Of a DNA stretch of 64,000 nucleotides, positions 46,901 to 59,000 are shown in pieces (position 1 is the stretch's first letter; every line of letters begins with the position of its first letter). The notes beneath the pieces were generated by a model, which saw only the letters and a list, made by a program, of their open reading frames with translations, ran no database searches and was not told the origin of the DNA. Source of the DNA: Trachythela sp. YZ-2020 (Eukaryota; Cnidaria; Anthozoa; Malacalcyonacea; Clavulariidae); the NCBI GenBank assembly GCA_016169945.1, contig JADLSH010000127.1, positions 932,501-996,500 of the forward strand, in the 5' to 3' direction. Both the position numbers and the translations under genes were made by a program.

Positions 46901-49900
46901 GACAGAATAGGGTGAAAATTATCTTTTGTTGTAGAAAAGCAAGTAAAAAATATCCAAGGCGAAGTTTTCAAGAGAAGCGAAAAGGTATCCCAACTTTAGA
47001 TCTAAATATCCCATGAATCTAATATTGCTATCATCGTATCGTGATACCATGTATTCCATCTCTCTAGCAACTCCTGGTAGTCAAGGGCGCAAGTCTCCTG
47101 CGGGATCTAATGCCCACTCTCCCCACGCAGCCAATGGAAACAATCGATGGTAAGTTGGAAATGGCTTTTAAAAATGTCAAAATTGCACTGAGTTCTTGGT
47201 GAACACTCTCTATAACAAAGCTATAATTTTTGCCTATTTTGATTTGAGGTCCCAGTCCAGTGCAGAACCCAAAGTGGATGGGGTCGCTAGACCCGGGTAA
47301 GCAACATAATTTCTGAATTGATTAAAACAATTATATATTCTATAAAGTATTAGTACTCATCTAAAACTCACATATCTATTATTATATATTATCAGCGGTC
47401 TTTACACGAATGGCGATAGAACACCTAATGGTGGAAGTCATCTTGCAAAATTCCCAAAGTAAGTCACTCTGTATTCGGATAATTTCTACCTCCTACCAGC
47501 TTCACCGACCTCTCCTCTTTTAAAAAGAACATTAAAGACATCTATAAGAACTTACTTGTGACAGCATTCGATATAGATATGCCATGTACCTGGACATTGG
47601 TGTGTGACAGTCCATGTCAAGTAGAATTCTCAATAAAATTGTTAAATAAATTTCGCAGTCGACCATCTTACTATCTAACTTGATCTGTGTTGAAAGGTTA
47701 AGGGTTTTGAATTGTTGATAAAGTTCCTGCGTAACTAACTAATTGAGTAACTCATTCTGTATTTAGACCCGGAAGACGTCCAGGACATCTTAGTGGCAGT
47801 GATAATGAAAGTGGACGTCGAAGGTACGGTATTTGGGCGATCCATATAATTGATGTGTTGAACTGATAAGTCAAGGACACCCTTTACTTTAGTAAGTGGC
47901 ATTCACTTTTATTGCATGCTAAAAAGTTTTGTGGTCGACAACTAAAGTTATAAAACTTTTTATATAGAAGAGGAGCACGGAATTATGTATCGGATGATGA
48001 AGCCGAAGTACGACGTCGAAGGTAACGTGTGCATTTCATTATCGACATTAAAAGTAGAGTATTTCAGTGCGTTTAAATAGTTTGTGTTCTATACATGCAG
48101 GCATCGACGAAGGCGAAACAACCGAGGCTATGCTTCAGCCGGTGATGCAAGCGGTACAGAAACTGAGGGGGCAAATCATACAGACCGTCCGAGGTCAAGG
48201 ACAAGGTTAGTCCAATTTACTACCTCTATTTATTCCACATATCAATCGTATCCAATCTGCTCAAATGGGCTTAAATTTTCATGCTTTATTTACTTGTTTT
48301 GTAGGGGTTATTACACTGAAACAGAAGATCCGTATGATTCTACAGCCCAATGGGTGGACAGCACTCAAAATGTACACCAAGTCTCTCGGGAAAGGTATAT
48401 AGTGATAAACTTATTTTACTTTAAGTACAGTAAAATTTTGGTGACATAGTATGTAGTAACATCCAGAAATAGCCTAACAAAACTGTGACTAATATGCATG
48501 CACTATATATCCTTGGATCACTGAAATGGTCTCAAATTCCGATTAACCATCGCAACTAAACCATCTGGCCAACCGAACCACAACCAAACCGACCGTAACC
48601 GCAATTAAATCACAATCGACCAAACCGCGACAGCGTAGCAACCGCAACGTTTATAGATTACTTCTGTGCAGTACTGTGCGTGTAACTGTTTATATCTTTT
48701 CATCATGTCGGCGGCATGTCGCTACACCAGAGATTTCATTCATTTATTTGCAATGTTTTTTTTGGAATCGCAGGCAAGGGAGATCGTATGAAGATGTGGC
48801 AAAGATGCGACAAAGTCGACAAGTTCCGTATAAATCTGAACCGGATATGTAAGTACGGTCGAATCTCCTCTTACGAGGATCTCTCTAGCTATTAGGGGAA
48901 CCGCTCTAATGAGGACTTCTCTCTAATACGGACGGCTTCTGTGTCCCGACAATAGAACTGTTTAGTATATAAGTTAGTTTAGTTTCGGTCCCCTGCAGTG
49001 ACACTAAGGGATTGGACCAATGAGGGATGACCAATGAGGGATGAAATGGACTTCTAGAGAGAACAGTTTAGAACTGATGGAGTTATCCAGTATTACTTAA
49101 GTTAGTTTAGTTTAGGTTTCCTCCTGTAGCAACAGCGTAACACTGAACAAGGGGAATGGTCCTTACTGGACCTCTAGGAAATGACTGAATATGTTAAAGT
49201 ATTTTATCAATCATTGCATGTCGTTTAACTCAAGGCGAATTGACTATTCATCTCATATTTCAGCCAGCTGACGCCAGCTCTGGTTCCTGTACAAAAATCT
49301 TCCGTGTCAGTTGCGCGTGTTCGTGAAGATCGTGCTCACGCACAACGTTATTCGGGCTCACAATTGCAGCACGAGTCTCTGTACAAAGTCAGATCTGAGT
49401 CAGCAAATAATAAACTGAACTTCAAAGTATTACTAGAGTTAGGCCCCGAGACTGGTATGCCACAGGACGCCCAGGTAGAGAGTAACGCGACTCAACGCAG
49501 AGGGACTGGCGAGAGTTATGAACGAAGGTATTCAAATCACAGATCATCTGGTGGTTATATAAGCAGACAGGATAACTATGAGGTTAGATATGATGTATAC
49601 TTTCACCATATCATACTCTAGAGGTACCATACCATAGCACACCATACTGCACCAAACCCTACCATAACATATCATAACACACCATATTACACCAAACCAT
49701 ATATACATGTCATACCATGTCATACCATAGCATATCACAATTGCAACACACCATACCACCTCATACAATACCATACCACATCATACAATACCATATCACA
49801 CCATACCACACCATACAATACTATATCACACCATACAACACCGTATCACACCATACCACACCCTACAATACTATATCACACCATATCACACCATACCATA

Positions 49901-50174
49901 TCACACCATACAATACTATATCACACCATACAACACCATATCACACCATACCACACCATACAATACTATATCACACCATACAACACCATATCACACCATG
50001 CAATACCATACCCCTTATTACAATACGACACCATACCCACCAAACATTATTATTTCTTTTCAGCACTCTCCACCCAGACGAAATCCTGTAGCCAATGGTC
50101 ATTCGTCTTCACGAAGTCCACAACGTTCGTCAAATGGATATCAATTTGTCGGAATGAAATCTACAGAACTCTGA
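40938..50174 (+). CDS. EPB41L4A: Band 4.1-like FERM protein, EPB41L4A type
   Basis: Twenty-five exons splice in phase to 683 residues: 40938-41021, 43146-43250, 43366-43408, 43507-43579, 43933-43977, 44623-44675, 44768-44841, 44923-44969, 45229-45316, 46026-46116, 46228-46291, 46387-46478, 46594-46665, 46746-46814, 46935-46984, 47068-47149, 47249-47296, 47396-47458, 47767-47822, 47969-48021, 48101-48205, 48305-48394, 48774-48848, 49264-49582, 50064-50174. The start MSCFGGENKAIVCHVVLLDE mirrors the short N-terminus of vertebrate EPB41L4A. FERM lobes F1-F3 cover about residues 1-290 (RDYFGLRFLDHCEEA, DPCKLQEEITRYFFFQQLKRDIL, GDFDQQRHTMGYVSEFRF, KHLWRNCVEHHAFFR). A FERM-adjacent segment follows (FRFGSKHRYSGRTQYE). 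The remaining 330 residues are disordered and rich in Arg/Ser/Gly. The last four residues are STEL, a class I PDZ-ligand pattern. The family links membrane proteins to cortical actin. Introns hold several repeats. Confidence 0.93.
41222..41395. repeat. Inverted repeat GTAAGTAGCAGTCTTAA in EPB41L4A intron 1
   Basis: GTAAGTAGCAGTCTTAA at the left is mirrored by TTAAGACTGCTACTTAT at the right, about 140 bases apart. This is compatible with a small MITE. A separate perfect mini-hairpin, GAGATTTTTTTACTTT with AAAGTAAAAAAATCTC, is at about 42171-42217. Confidence 0.55.
43629..43842. mobile_element. MITE in EPB41L4A intron 4
   Basis: GACTTTAAGATATGCCTAA and GCGGACGTGACGAAAAA on the left are mirrored by TTTTTCGTCACGTCCGCGCC and TAGCATATCTTAAAGTC on the right (about 48-base ends). 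Internally, GAGACCAGTTTTAATTTG is duplicated in tandem. Confidence 0.8.
44040..44590. repeat. Repeat rich in CACGTTTCACG words, EPB41L4A intron 5
   Basis: AAAAACTAACCCTTCCACG to about 44150 matches a repeat at 58665-58760 (ACTAACCCTTCGACTCTAGG). The rest consists of TTCACGTTTCA, TCACGGCTCACGGC and similar words. The left and right parts are partly inverted (GGTAAAGGCGG versus CCCTTTACCACG). It is non-coding. Confidence 0.5.
45365..45625 (-). mobile_element. Inverted SINE-2 fragment followed by a G/C-run element, EPB41L4A intron 9
   Basis: TGGAGAAAACCTGCAGCG and TTTGGTAGAGTCAAACTGGAA are the reverse complement of the SINE-2 body. From 45530 a stretch with GGGGGGATTGGGGGGACG and CCCCCCACTTTTTGG follows, resembling 28858-29258. 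A second C-run segment lies at 45940-45968 just before the exon at 46026. Confidence 0.6.
48853..49190 (+). mobile_element. Repeat plus SINE-2 tail units, EPB41L4A intron 23
   Basis: TCCTCTTACGAGGATCTCTC and CTCTAATGAGGACTTCTCTC start a short repeat. Two SINE-2 tail units follow (GAACAGTTTAGAACTGATGG, TCCAGTATTACTTAAGTTAG). Confidence 0.65.
49625..50035. repeat. (CATAC/CACAC) low-complexity array in the last EPB41L4A intron
   Basis: CATACCATATCACACCATAC-type words repeat for about 400 bases in the intron 49583-50063. A loose 30-40 base higher period (CACACCATACAATACTATAT recurring) is visible. Open frames on both strands are artefacts. Confidence 0.9.
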
Positions 50175-50627
50175 AGAAACGTTCATCCAGAATCTTTGTT
50201 CGCAACTCAACGTCACCAAAATGATGGTAGATTTGGTAACAGAAGCGGGGATTTGTGTGTACTTAGCTTCACGGTGCGCAAATACATGCGACGTTTGTGT
50301 ATAAATCCAAAACCACCCTTGGGATATTTATATAACAACCATATTTGTTTGGCAAAACTGTACATTTTATTTAAGTTTTAAAACTAACATTGATATACTG
50401 TAAAAATTTTAACTATATTTTAACTACAAAAGGTAAAAATTATATATTGACCCATTTTTGTTGAAAAGCATAGCGGATTTCGTTAAGAATTACAAAATTG
50501 TCTGCTTGTGAGGTTTGCATATTAAGGCGCATGCTCAATTTGAAATTTTCTAACCTTTGTTTTGTGCAATCGTTTGTTCCCGCGCACTTCCAATTTAGGT
50601 GACGTCACAGACCGACCGTTCGAGGCG
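50175..50627. other. Short intergenic region between EPB41L4A and the Ly6-type gene
   Basis: 3' UTR and promoter sequence. GACGTCACAGACC lies just upstream of the Ly6-type start and contains a CRE-like TGACGTCA-half pattern. No exon is seen. Confidence 0.4.
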
Positions 50628-51512
50628 ATGGCGGGAAGGACCGTAAGGAGTTTGACAGTTTTGGTATTATGTTTGATGTTGTTTAGTCCAGGTAAGTGAC
50701 ATAGTATTAAATACATAGTTTATAAATTAAAAGATATCGTGGAAAGTTTTGTAAACATACTTCGATAAAGGCGTAGGATTTCAGAATTTATGTTCTAATT
50801 GACTTTGCGAACATTTCACAGTCCATGATTCCTGCAATTTATGGTTGTCTAATCATAATGTTGTCTCAGTTGCATGTGCATACGAGAAGAGTTTCCAGTT
50901 AAACTCCACCAAACACGGCAGGGTACTTTCCCCGGGTACTTTCTCCGGGTACTTTCTCCGGGTACTTTCTCCGGGTACTTTCTCCGGGTACTTTCTCCGG
51001 GTACTTTCTCCGGGTACTTTCTCCGGGTACTTTCTCCGGGTACTTTCTCCGGGTACTCCGGTTTCCTCCAATATTAACTCTGAATCAGTTTAGAACGGAT
51101 AGAGATATTCCGTATAAATATATAGTTTATCATCTTTGGACTTGGTATAGGCGACTCTCTGGTGTGCTACAAATGCAAGCACGAACGAACACTGGCCGAC
51201 TGCTTGGCTAACGGCGTGACGACGTGTAAAGGCGAAGACGACGCCTGCTTCCGAGAAGAGGCCGAGATACTCCGACGTCACGGACCGCGGGTCGTGAGCG
51301 CGGGTTGCGGACGAAGTTGGCGAAGTGCGAATAGCTGCGATGACCACACGGGAAAATTACGCTGTATCAGTTGGTGTGACCACAACCTCTGTAATGGCCA
51401 ACATGTGAAACTTGCCAAGATTCGTAACTCGGCAATGCGCGTGTCCAGTTTGCATATATTGCTGAGCTTTATTTCTCCTCTTTTACTTGCATATATTTTG
51501 TACTTTCACTAA
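50628..51512 (+). CDS. Ly6/uPAR-domain protein, GPI-anchor type
   Basis: Two exons, 50628-50691 and 51151-51512, join in phase (141 residues). A signal peptide (SLTVLVLCLMLFSPG) ends where the exons join, as in many Ly6 genes. The mature part starts DSLVCYKCKHERTLADC and contains ten cysteines in the Ly6/three-finger order. It closes with the diagnostic CDHNLCNG (family consensus ends in CCxxDxCN or a variant). A C-terminal hydrophobic stretch (LHILLSFISPLLLAYILYF) after a short hydrophilic spacer fits a GPI signal. Such proteins are small surface ligands, receptors or modulators; the specific role is unknown. The intron contains a SINE-2 copy with an internal 13-base array. Confidence 0.85.
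50815..51125 (+). mobile_element. SINE family 2 with internal 13-bp expansion, Ly6 intron
   Basis: The body phrases ATTCCTGCAATTTATGGTTG and AGTTAAACTCCACCAAACAC are followed, where other copies read TTTTCTCCGGGTACTCCGG once, by ten tandem units of GGGTACTTTCTCC (50921-51050). The normal body and a short tail then resume (TCCGGTTTCCTCC, GATAGAGATATTCCGTATAA). Confidence 0.85.
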
Positions 51513-51759
51513 TAAGAGCTTTCTACCGCTTTGTATTTTGATTATGATTTTGATTATAAATTTGTGGCGATTCAAACTCCGTGTTCCCTGTAGGTTTGCG
51601 ATGAATATAATCGTTTTGTTTTGCGGAAAACACCATGGTTGTTGGCAAAGCTTTTGATCCATAAGACTGGATCTTCAAGATCAGTGCTTCTAATCATTTG
51701 TACTGATGACTGTCTGTGCTTACGGTTCGAAAGTTTTACCAAATAGATAAAAAGAGAGG

Positions 51760-52770
51760 AAGAAGAGTCTATCAGAGTTATGTATGGAATAAGGAGATCA
51801 GAAGAAGAGAAGGTGAGGAAGCAAGACTGTGATGGTATGAACATGTAATAAGAAGAGATGGAGAGCTGTAGGTCAGAGACATTATGGAATGAAGAGGTCA
51901 GAAGATGTGGGGTGGTAGACATTGCAGAGAAGGTGAGGGAAGCAAGGCTGAGATGGTATGAACATGTAATAAGAAGAGATGGAGAGCCGGTCAGAGACAT
52001 TATGGAATAAAGAGATCAGAAGATGTGGGGTGGTAGACATTGCAGAGAAGGTGAGGGAAGCAAGGCTGAGATGGTATGGACATGTAATAAGAAGAGATGA
52101 AGGAGAACTAGTCAGAGATATTATGGAATGAAGAGATCAGAAGAAGATGTGAGGTGGTAGACATTGCAGAGAAGGTGAGAGAAGCAAGGCTGAGATGGTA
52201 TGAACACGTAATAAGAAGAGATGGAGAGCCGGTCAGAGAGATTATGGAATGAAGAGATCAGAAGATGTGGGGTGGTAGACATTGCAGAGAAGGTGAGGGA
52301 AGCAAGGCTGAGATGGTATGGACACGTAATAAGAAGAGATGAAGGAGAGCCGGTCAGAGACATTATGGAATGAAGAGATCAGAAGATGTGGGGTGGTAGA
52401 CATTGCAGAGAAGGTGAGGGAAGCAAGGCTGAGATGGTATGGACACGTAATAAGAAGAGATGAAGGAGAGCCGGTCAGAGACATGGAGAATAAAGAGATC
52501 AGAAGATATGGGGTGGTAGACATTGCAGAGAAGGTGGGGGAGCAAAGCTGAGATTGTGGACACGTTATATGAAGAGATGAAGGGAAGACAGTTGGAGCTG
52601 GAGGTAAATGGAACAGAGGACGGGACACACAGAAGGATGGATGGAGTGTGCAAAGAAGATCTAAATATCAAGGAACTGACGCTGGACATGACAAGAGATA
52701 GAAAAAATAGCCGGCAAGAGTCCGAGCAGCCGATGCCGAGTCAGTCTGGGACTAGAACTGGACAAATTTA
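51760..52770 (+). repeat. About 120-bp tandem array derived from a LINE 3' end
   Basis: Seven or so units of 117-123 bases recur (the phrase GGTGGTAGACATTGCAGAG starts at about 51908, 52026, 52150, 52268, 52388 and 52508). Translated, each reads like the C-terminus of a LINE reverse transcriptase protein: RRCGVVDIAEKVREARLRW-YGHVIRRDEGEP. The right-hand end leaves the array and continues as a typical terminal LINE segment (DGVCKEDLNIKELTLDMTRD and a following RxSRQESEQP). Frameshifts occur between units, so no protein is made. Confidence 0.85.
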
Positions 52771-53049
52771 ACCATGACGTAAGATCCAAAATACATTCCA
52801 TATATAGTACGCCCCAAAGGGACGTCCCCGACTGCTGTCGATCTGATTGGTTGTTCTTGGAATGTTTTATTGACCTCATTTAAAAAAACAACATGGCGAC
52901 GCATTGAGAGCGAAACGACTAAACTCAGTGTTTTTAAACAGTTTTAACAGGCACCGACAGCTTTTTACGGCGTCAATTTTGACCAGGTTTATAACCTAGT
53001 ATCTGTAGTTTCGTATGTTTTTATTGTTTGGTATTTCTGGGTTCTAAAT
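52771..53049. other. Short region upstream of the MYND gene
   Basis: Presumed promoter/5' UTR of the gene at 53050. No repeat of the known families is seen. Confidence 0.4.
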
Positions 53050-56000
53050 ATGACAAAAAGAGTACCGATTAGCAGCAATGATTTCGGTCTATTCGACGCG
53101 GAACTGAACAGTTATGAGTATGAATACTTTTGCAAGCATATTGGTGCTTTTAAACGCTTCATGCAAGAAGAGGTAGGTTTAGTATGCAATTTTTGTATGT
53201 AGAATTGATAATCAATACGCTAAATTTTCGCAATATGTATAGAAACTTATTAAAACAAAAATGAAATTGCTTAGTCATCAAGCTTCTTGCCAGCGAGGTT
53301 GCGTAAAATGAAACTAAAACCTCAGCAAAAATACAGCTAGTAAATATGTAATTTTTTGCGCAAGAAACTTGTGAGTAACTACACAAGATGATCAATTGTA
53401 GAATATTTGTTTCAAATACAAACGATTTAGGCAATTTTTTAGCTGATCTGTTGACCAGATGTTGGTATATTAAAAGTAGACTATTTCAACGTGTATGCAT
53501 GACGAAATTTGTATGATCCAATGTTAATATACAGATTCTTGGAACATATCTCTGGCTATAATGAGCAAATCAAAATCTATATATCAAAAATCCAGTATTA
53601 AGACAGGGATAAAATATGTATTTAACAGGAAACTGCAGATTGGGTCACATGCAGCCCATTTTCAGGGCATAGAGTAAATATTATATAGAGGGTTCACTCT
53701 CTTGGGAACCTTTGAATTTTTTGGGGTCGCGCATATCGCATTATGCATGTTGGCCGCCATTTCTCTGGCCAGTCAATTGCTTTTTCTGGCCAATAAGCAC
53801 GCCGAACTGGCTGATCTGCCATTTCTCTGGCCAGTAAACTGCATATTTTTGCATAAAAAACCGAGGACACGTTGCACCGCTGAGTGGCCCTTCTGTATAC
53901 ATCTTTATTCTGTGTTCAGGGTTTGTCAGGTTGTGAGGCCCTATTGACGGTTATTATGAATTAGAATATATAGTGAGCTTAATTAAATCCCGTAATCACT
54001 CATAAATAAAGGAAGAATTTGATGTACTTTCTCTTGAATAGCAATAGTTTGTTAGTAAAATTAACTTGCCTTGTATAAATGAAGTTTTTTCTTGTGTTGT
54101 AGTACGTATTTAAGCGAATATTTATATTGGAAATATGATTTATTCTACCAGCTTCGAATCGATTTTATTTACGAGTTATTACGGGATTTCAATATTCATA
54201 TATTCAAAATACCTGCCAATAGGCCGCACAACCTGACAAACCCTGAAATTGGGCTGCCTGCAATTGGGTCATACCAGAAAACAGCCACATCTTCCCCACA
54301 GAAGAAATGGGAAATGAACCCCACTACCCCTTCCCTTAGACATTTTCATTCATTTGTAGAGCGGTGTAGATCTTTTCTGGAAAGTCCCAATAGGAACACA
54401 CTGTTAGCACCGCTGCCAGGAAATTTTTCATAAAAAGTCTTCACAGGAAATTTTTATGTCTTGCATGAAATATTTGTCATTTTATAAATACAAACAACAG
54501 ATAATTAGCTTGTTTGTGATATAAAATAAAATATAAAAAATATATTTTAATTTTTAGTATACTGGCAGTGGCAGCTGGGTTGTAAAATTCTTTCATGCAG
54601 AAAATTTTAAGTCCGATGTACACAGGAAATTTTTGTTTGGGGATTTTGCTGCCAGGAAGGAAACAGATTATCTAGGCCTGCACTGTAGATTGCATTTTCA
54701 AAGTATATGAAAGAAAGTAAAATGATTTACAACCCATGTAAACATGCTGTACAATTTCATTGTCCTGCTTTTCATTCAAGTTCTAATGGATGTTTTGTCT
54801 TACATTTTTAGCCGAAGGAACAAAAGCAGTTGTTTTTAGATGCATTTTGTGAATATTCTTACAATCATATTGAGATTAAAGCCATTGCGACAATGGTATG
54901 TAATATTTAGTGCTTGAAATAGTGGGGAAGGGAGATTGAATGATGCCTACCCCCCTTCCCTTCCTACTATGCATTTCCATTTTCTCCCCCTTCACTCTTC
55001 AGCACCCTCCTTCAATGTTTGACCTCTCAAATGAGAATATTATGTCATGCTAAATAATCTGTCTTTTTGGGTGGCATGATCATGGATAATTTTCATCAAA
55101 GTGCCATTTTCACTTTTCTGTATCTTTCAAAATACTGAGAGTTGGAAGACAAGCTATATCTAATTAGAATCCTTGAACAACAAGGAGTATTTTGGTGTAT
55201 ATATAGTTTGTTGTTTTAGCATGTCTAGAACTTGATTTATTAAGGAACTACATATAATGTCAGCCATGTTGGATTTCATTTTAATTAGTTTGAATTTCAT
55301 TTTAATTAGTTTGAATTTGCCCAGTGGAAATGTGGAATTTGCCACACAAAGTGACAGATGTCAAACAATTACAAGTTGTGACGTAACTTGCAAAGGCTGA
55401 ATACTTGCAAATATATATTGAATTATTGTATTTCATTTTTGTAGAGTGATCCAAAGAAAAAGTTTATAGAAAGTTTTAGATCATATGCACAAGAAACGTT
55501 TATAAATGGTAATTCTTTCATGCAAATTAACATCTTTTGAATCAATAATTGACTGCAGTAGGTGAAAATACCAAATATATTACAAAATGTTAAATAATGA
55601 ACACAGCAAAAGCTATCACTTTGTGAGGAACTTCAATTTGTATCATGTTTCATTTAATAGTAATGTTCTCTCGTTCCAGGCAAATTCAGTGCTGCAAAGC
55701 AGTTTCTGAATGACTCTGTTATTGTAGCAAGAAATAAGCACATGATTCATTATATGGACTCTCATTCTTATGGTAAAATATTCGTAATATATTTAGTCTT
55801 TCATTGTGTTCCTTACTCATGTACTGGTAGCATGCTATCATTCACTTAATTCTCTTTCATTTTTGCAATATTTTTATTTAGCCAAGGACCCATTTTTTCA
55901 TAAAGAAACAAGGTAATTTAAGTACCTTCCAATCCTGATACAGTGATCAGAATGTTCCATTGTCTTTTCTTTGTTTTCAAAACCCTATTGTTCTCCATGT

Positions 56001-59000
56001 CATCCAGTAACTTTAATATAGCAAATAAAAACAATAGTTTTATCTGCAACCATATTATTTTTCATCTCCAGAGATGTTTTCAGAAGATTGTTTGGCGAAC
56101 CTAATGAGGCGGGAACATGTGTCAAGGTGAACTTAAACTACATTTATAGGAGACCAGATGAATTTGGAACCATATGCAAATTTTCCCGGTTCCATTTGTT
56201 TACATGATCTATTATTCTAAACCTATGGTTGTCTCTGTTTTATTCAGGTTATTTGTGTTTTACCACTCTACGTGAGATTTGCTGGCTCGATATGTCGTTA
56301 TCTTAAGAAATGGTTGGACATGGAAGAGAGTTTATATCCAATACCTGTGAAAGCCGGAAAAAAGAGTAAGGCAGAAAAAAAGGCGATGAAGGAACAAGCT
56401 CTTGCTATTGCAAATGCAGCAAAAACTGCTGTCAGTATTAAGACAGTCAGTAAGACAGTTTTCGCTGCTCAGCAAAGTACAGCAGCGGCTGGTAGTTTGA
56501 AAACGGTTGCCAGTTTGAAAACGGTTGCCAATGGTGACCAATCAAAAGCGTTAGTCTTGAAGCAAGAGGAAAAACCAACACAAGCTGAACTGGAGGCAGC
56601 AGAAGACTTCTCAAGCTTTTACTACGATATGCATGAGAGGAAACAACGAAAACGAGATTTGAGAAAGAAAGGCAAGAAATATGAGAATATTCCTTGCCAA
56701 CACCCTTGTCATGGTAAAGTTTGCAACTGCAACCCTCATAAACACAACCACGGACATGACCATACCCATGACCATACCCATGACCATACCCATGACCATA
56801 CCCATGACCATTCACATGATCATCATCATGACCATCATCACGATCATCATCATGATCACAACCATGATGCCCCTCAAGCAACACGCGATGAGTTAATGAA
56901 TTGCCTTTGCACGAAACATAAAGCTTTGGCTGAAGCGAAAATAGCAGAGAAAAAAGCCGCTTTAGAGAAACACTTGCAGAGTGAGGGCAAAAGCACCGAT
57001 GATAAAAGTTCCAAGAACAAAAGTTCCGAAGATAAGAATTCTGAGGACAAAAGTTCAAAGGGCAAAAATTCCGAAAGTATAAGTTCTGACGGTAAAATCT
57101 CGGAGGATAAAAGTTCCGGTGATAAAGGTTCGGAGGTTGAAAAGTCCGAGAGTAAAATTTCGGAGAGCAAAAGTTCCGAGGGCGATAGTTCGGAAAGTAA
57201 AAGTTCGGAGGTGGATAAAAGTTCGGAGGTGGAAAAAAGTTCCGAGTTGGATAAAAGTTCCGAGGTGGATGGTAAAAGTTCCGAGGTGGATGGTAAAAGT
57301 TCCGAGGTGGATGGTAAAAGTTCCGAGGTGGATGGTAAAAGTTCCGAGGTGGATGGTAAAAGTTCCGAGGGGATGGTAAAAGTTCCGAGGTGGATGGTAA
57401 AAGTTCCGAGGTGGATGGTAAAAGTAAAAGTTCCGAGGGGGATGGTAAAAGTTCCGAGGTGGATGGTAAAAGTAAAAGTTCCGAGGTGGATGGTAAAAGT
57501 TCTGAGGAGGATGGTAAAAGTTCCGATGGGGATGGTAAAAGTTCCGATGGGGATGGTAAAAGTTCCCAGGTGGATGGTAAAAGTTCCCAGGTGGATGGTA
57601 AAAGTTCCGATGGGGATGGTAAAAGTTCCCAGGTGGATGGTAAAAGTTCCGAGGTGGATGGTAAAAGTTCCGATGGGGATGGTAAAAGTTCCGAGGTGGA
57701 TGGTAAAAGTTCCGAGGGTGATGGTAAAAGTTCCGAGGTGGATGGTAAAAGTTCCGAGGAGAGTGGTAAAAGTTCCGAGGTGGATGGTAAAAGTTCCGAG
57801 GTGGATGGTAAAAGTTCCGAGGAGAGTGGTAAAAGTTCCGAGGTGGATGGTAAAAGTTCCGAGGTGGATGGTAAAAGTTCGGAGGTGGATGGTAAAAGTT
57901 CCGAAGTGGATGGTAAAAGTTCCGATGTGGATGGTAAAAGTTCCGAGGGGGATGGTAAAAGTTCCGAAGTGGATGGTAAAAGTTCCGATGTGGATGGTAA
58001 AAGTTCCGAGGTGGATGGTAAAAGTTCCGAGGTGGATGGTAAAAGTTCCGAGGGAGATGGTAAAAGTTCCGATGGGGATGGTAAAAGTTCCGATGTGGAT
58101 GGTAAAAGTTCCGATGTGGATGGTAAAAGTTCCGAGGGGGATGGTAAAAGTTCCGAGGGGGATAAAAAGTTGGAAGATAAAAGTTCCGAGGGTAAAACTG
58201 CCGAAAGCAAAGAGCTTGAAGATAACACTGCCGGAACTGAAAAGTCGGAGAGTAACAAAGTTGAATGGTCTGAGGTCAAAAGTCCTAGAGGGAAAAAGTC
58301 GCATAAAAGAATTCGTGAGAATGGATTGGTTAGCAGTGATGATGAATCTGATGACTGTGATGAAGCGGTAGAACGTTTTGTGAGAAGAACATTTCCAGAA
58401 CTTCATTTGGGTGAAGCACATCCTAGCCAGCAGTATGAGCAGATGGTGGCAGAAGAGAAAGCAGCTCGACAGAAATTGAAAGAAAGCAAGCTTCATACGT
58501 GTGCCTTCTGTAGGAAACAAGAAACTGAAGTGAAGACTTTTAAAAAGTGTCAAAAGTAAGCTGTACAAATTTTGTAACTAGAACTTCAACTTCTGCGCTT
58601 CAAGGGTTTTTCCCTGGTTCTTTGGTTTCCCTTCGGGTGCTCCGGTTTTTCTCCCTCACCAAAAACTAACCCTTCGACTCTAGGCGTGCTCCGTGATCAG
58701 ACATGAGAGTGATATCCTGGCCGCCAGAGTTGCCCTGGTATACGCCTTTGACCCGGTCAGGTTTGAGCTGCGTCCTTCGCGATTCAGCACTCAGTTTAAG
58801 TTTAATAGTTTAATAAGTTTAATATGTTTACCACTCTGAGGTTGACGGAAAGCCTTAACAGGTTTTGCAACCCAATTGACAAAGGTTCCGAGGGTTAGTT
58901 AGTGGTTAGTGCCTAAGGGTTAGTTTTTAGCGAGGGAGGAAAACTGGAGTACCCGGAGAAAAACCCTCGAAGCACAGGAGAGAACCAACCAATCTCAACT

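Noticed and set aside
49544..50091. Open frames on both strands in the last EPB41L4A intron
   Set aside because: They are translations of a CATAC-type low-complexity array.
57370..58371. VKVPRWM repeat as the true product of exon 7
   Set aside because: The frame lacks the zinc finger, and the splice phase with the following exons fits only the KSSEVDG frame.
56447..58568. Minus-strand open frames of 610 and 564 codons
   Set aside because: They mirror the 21-base coding minisatellite of the plus-strand MYND gene and contain no domain of their own.
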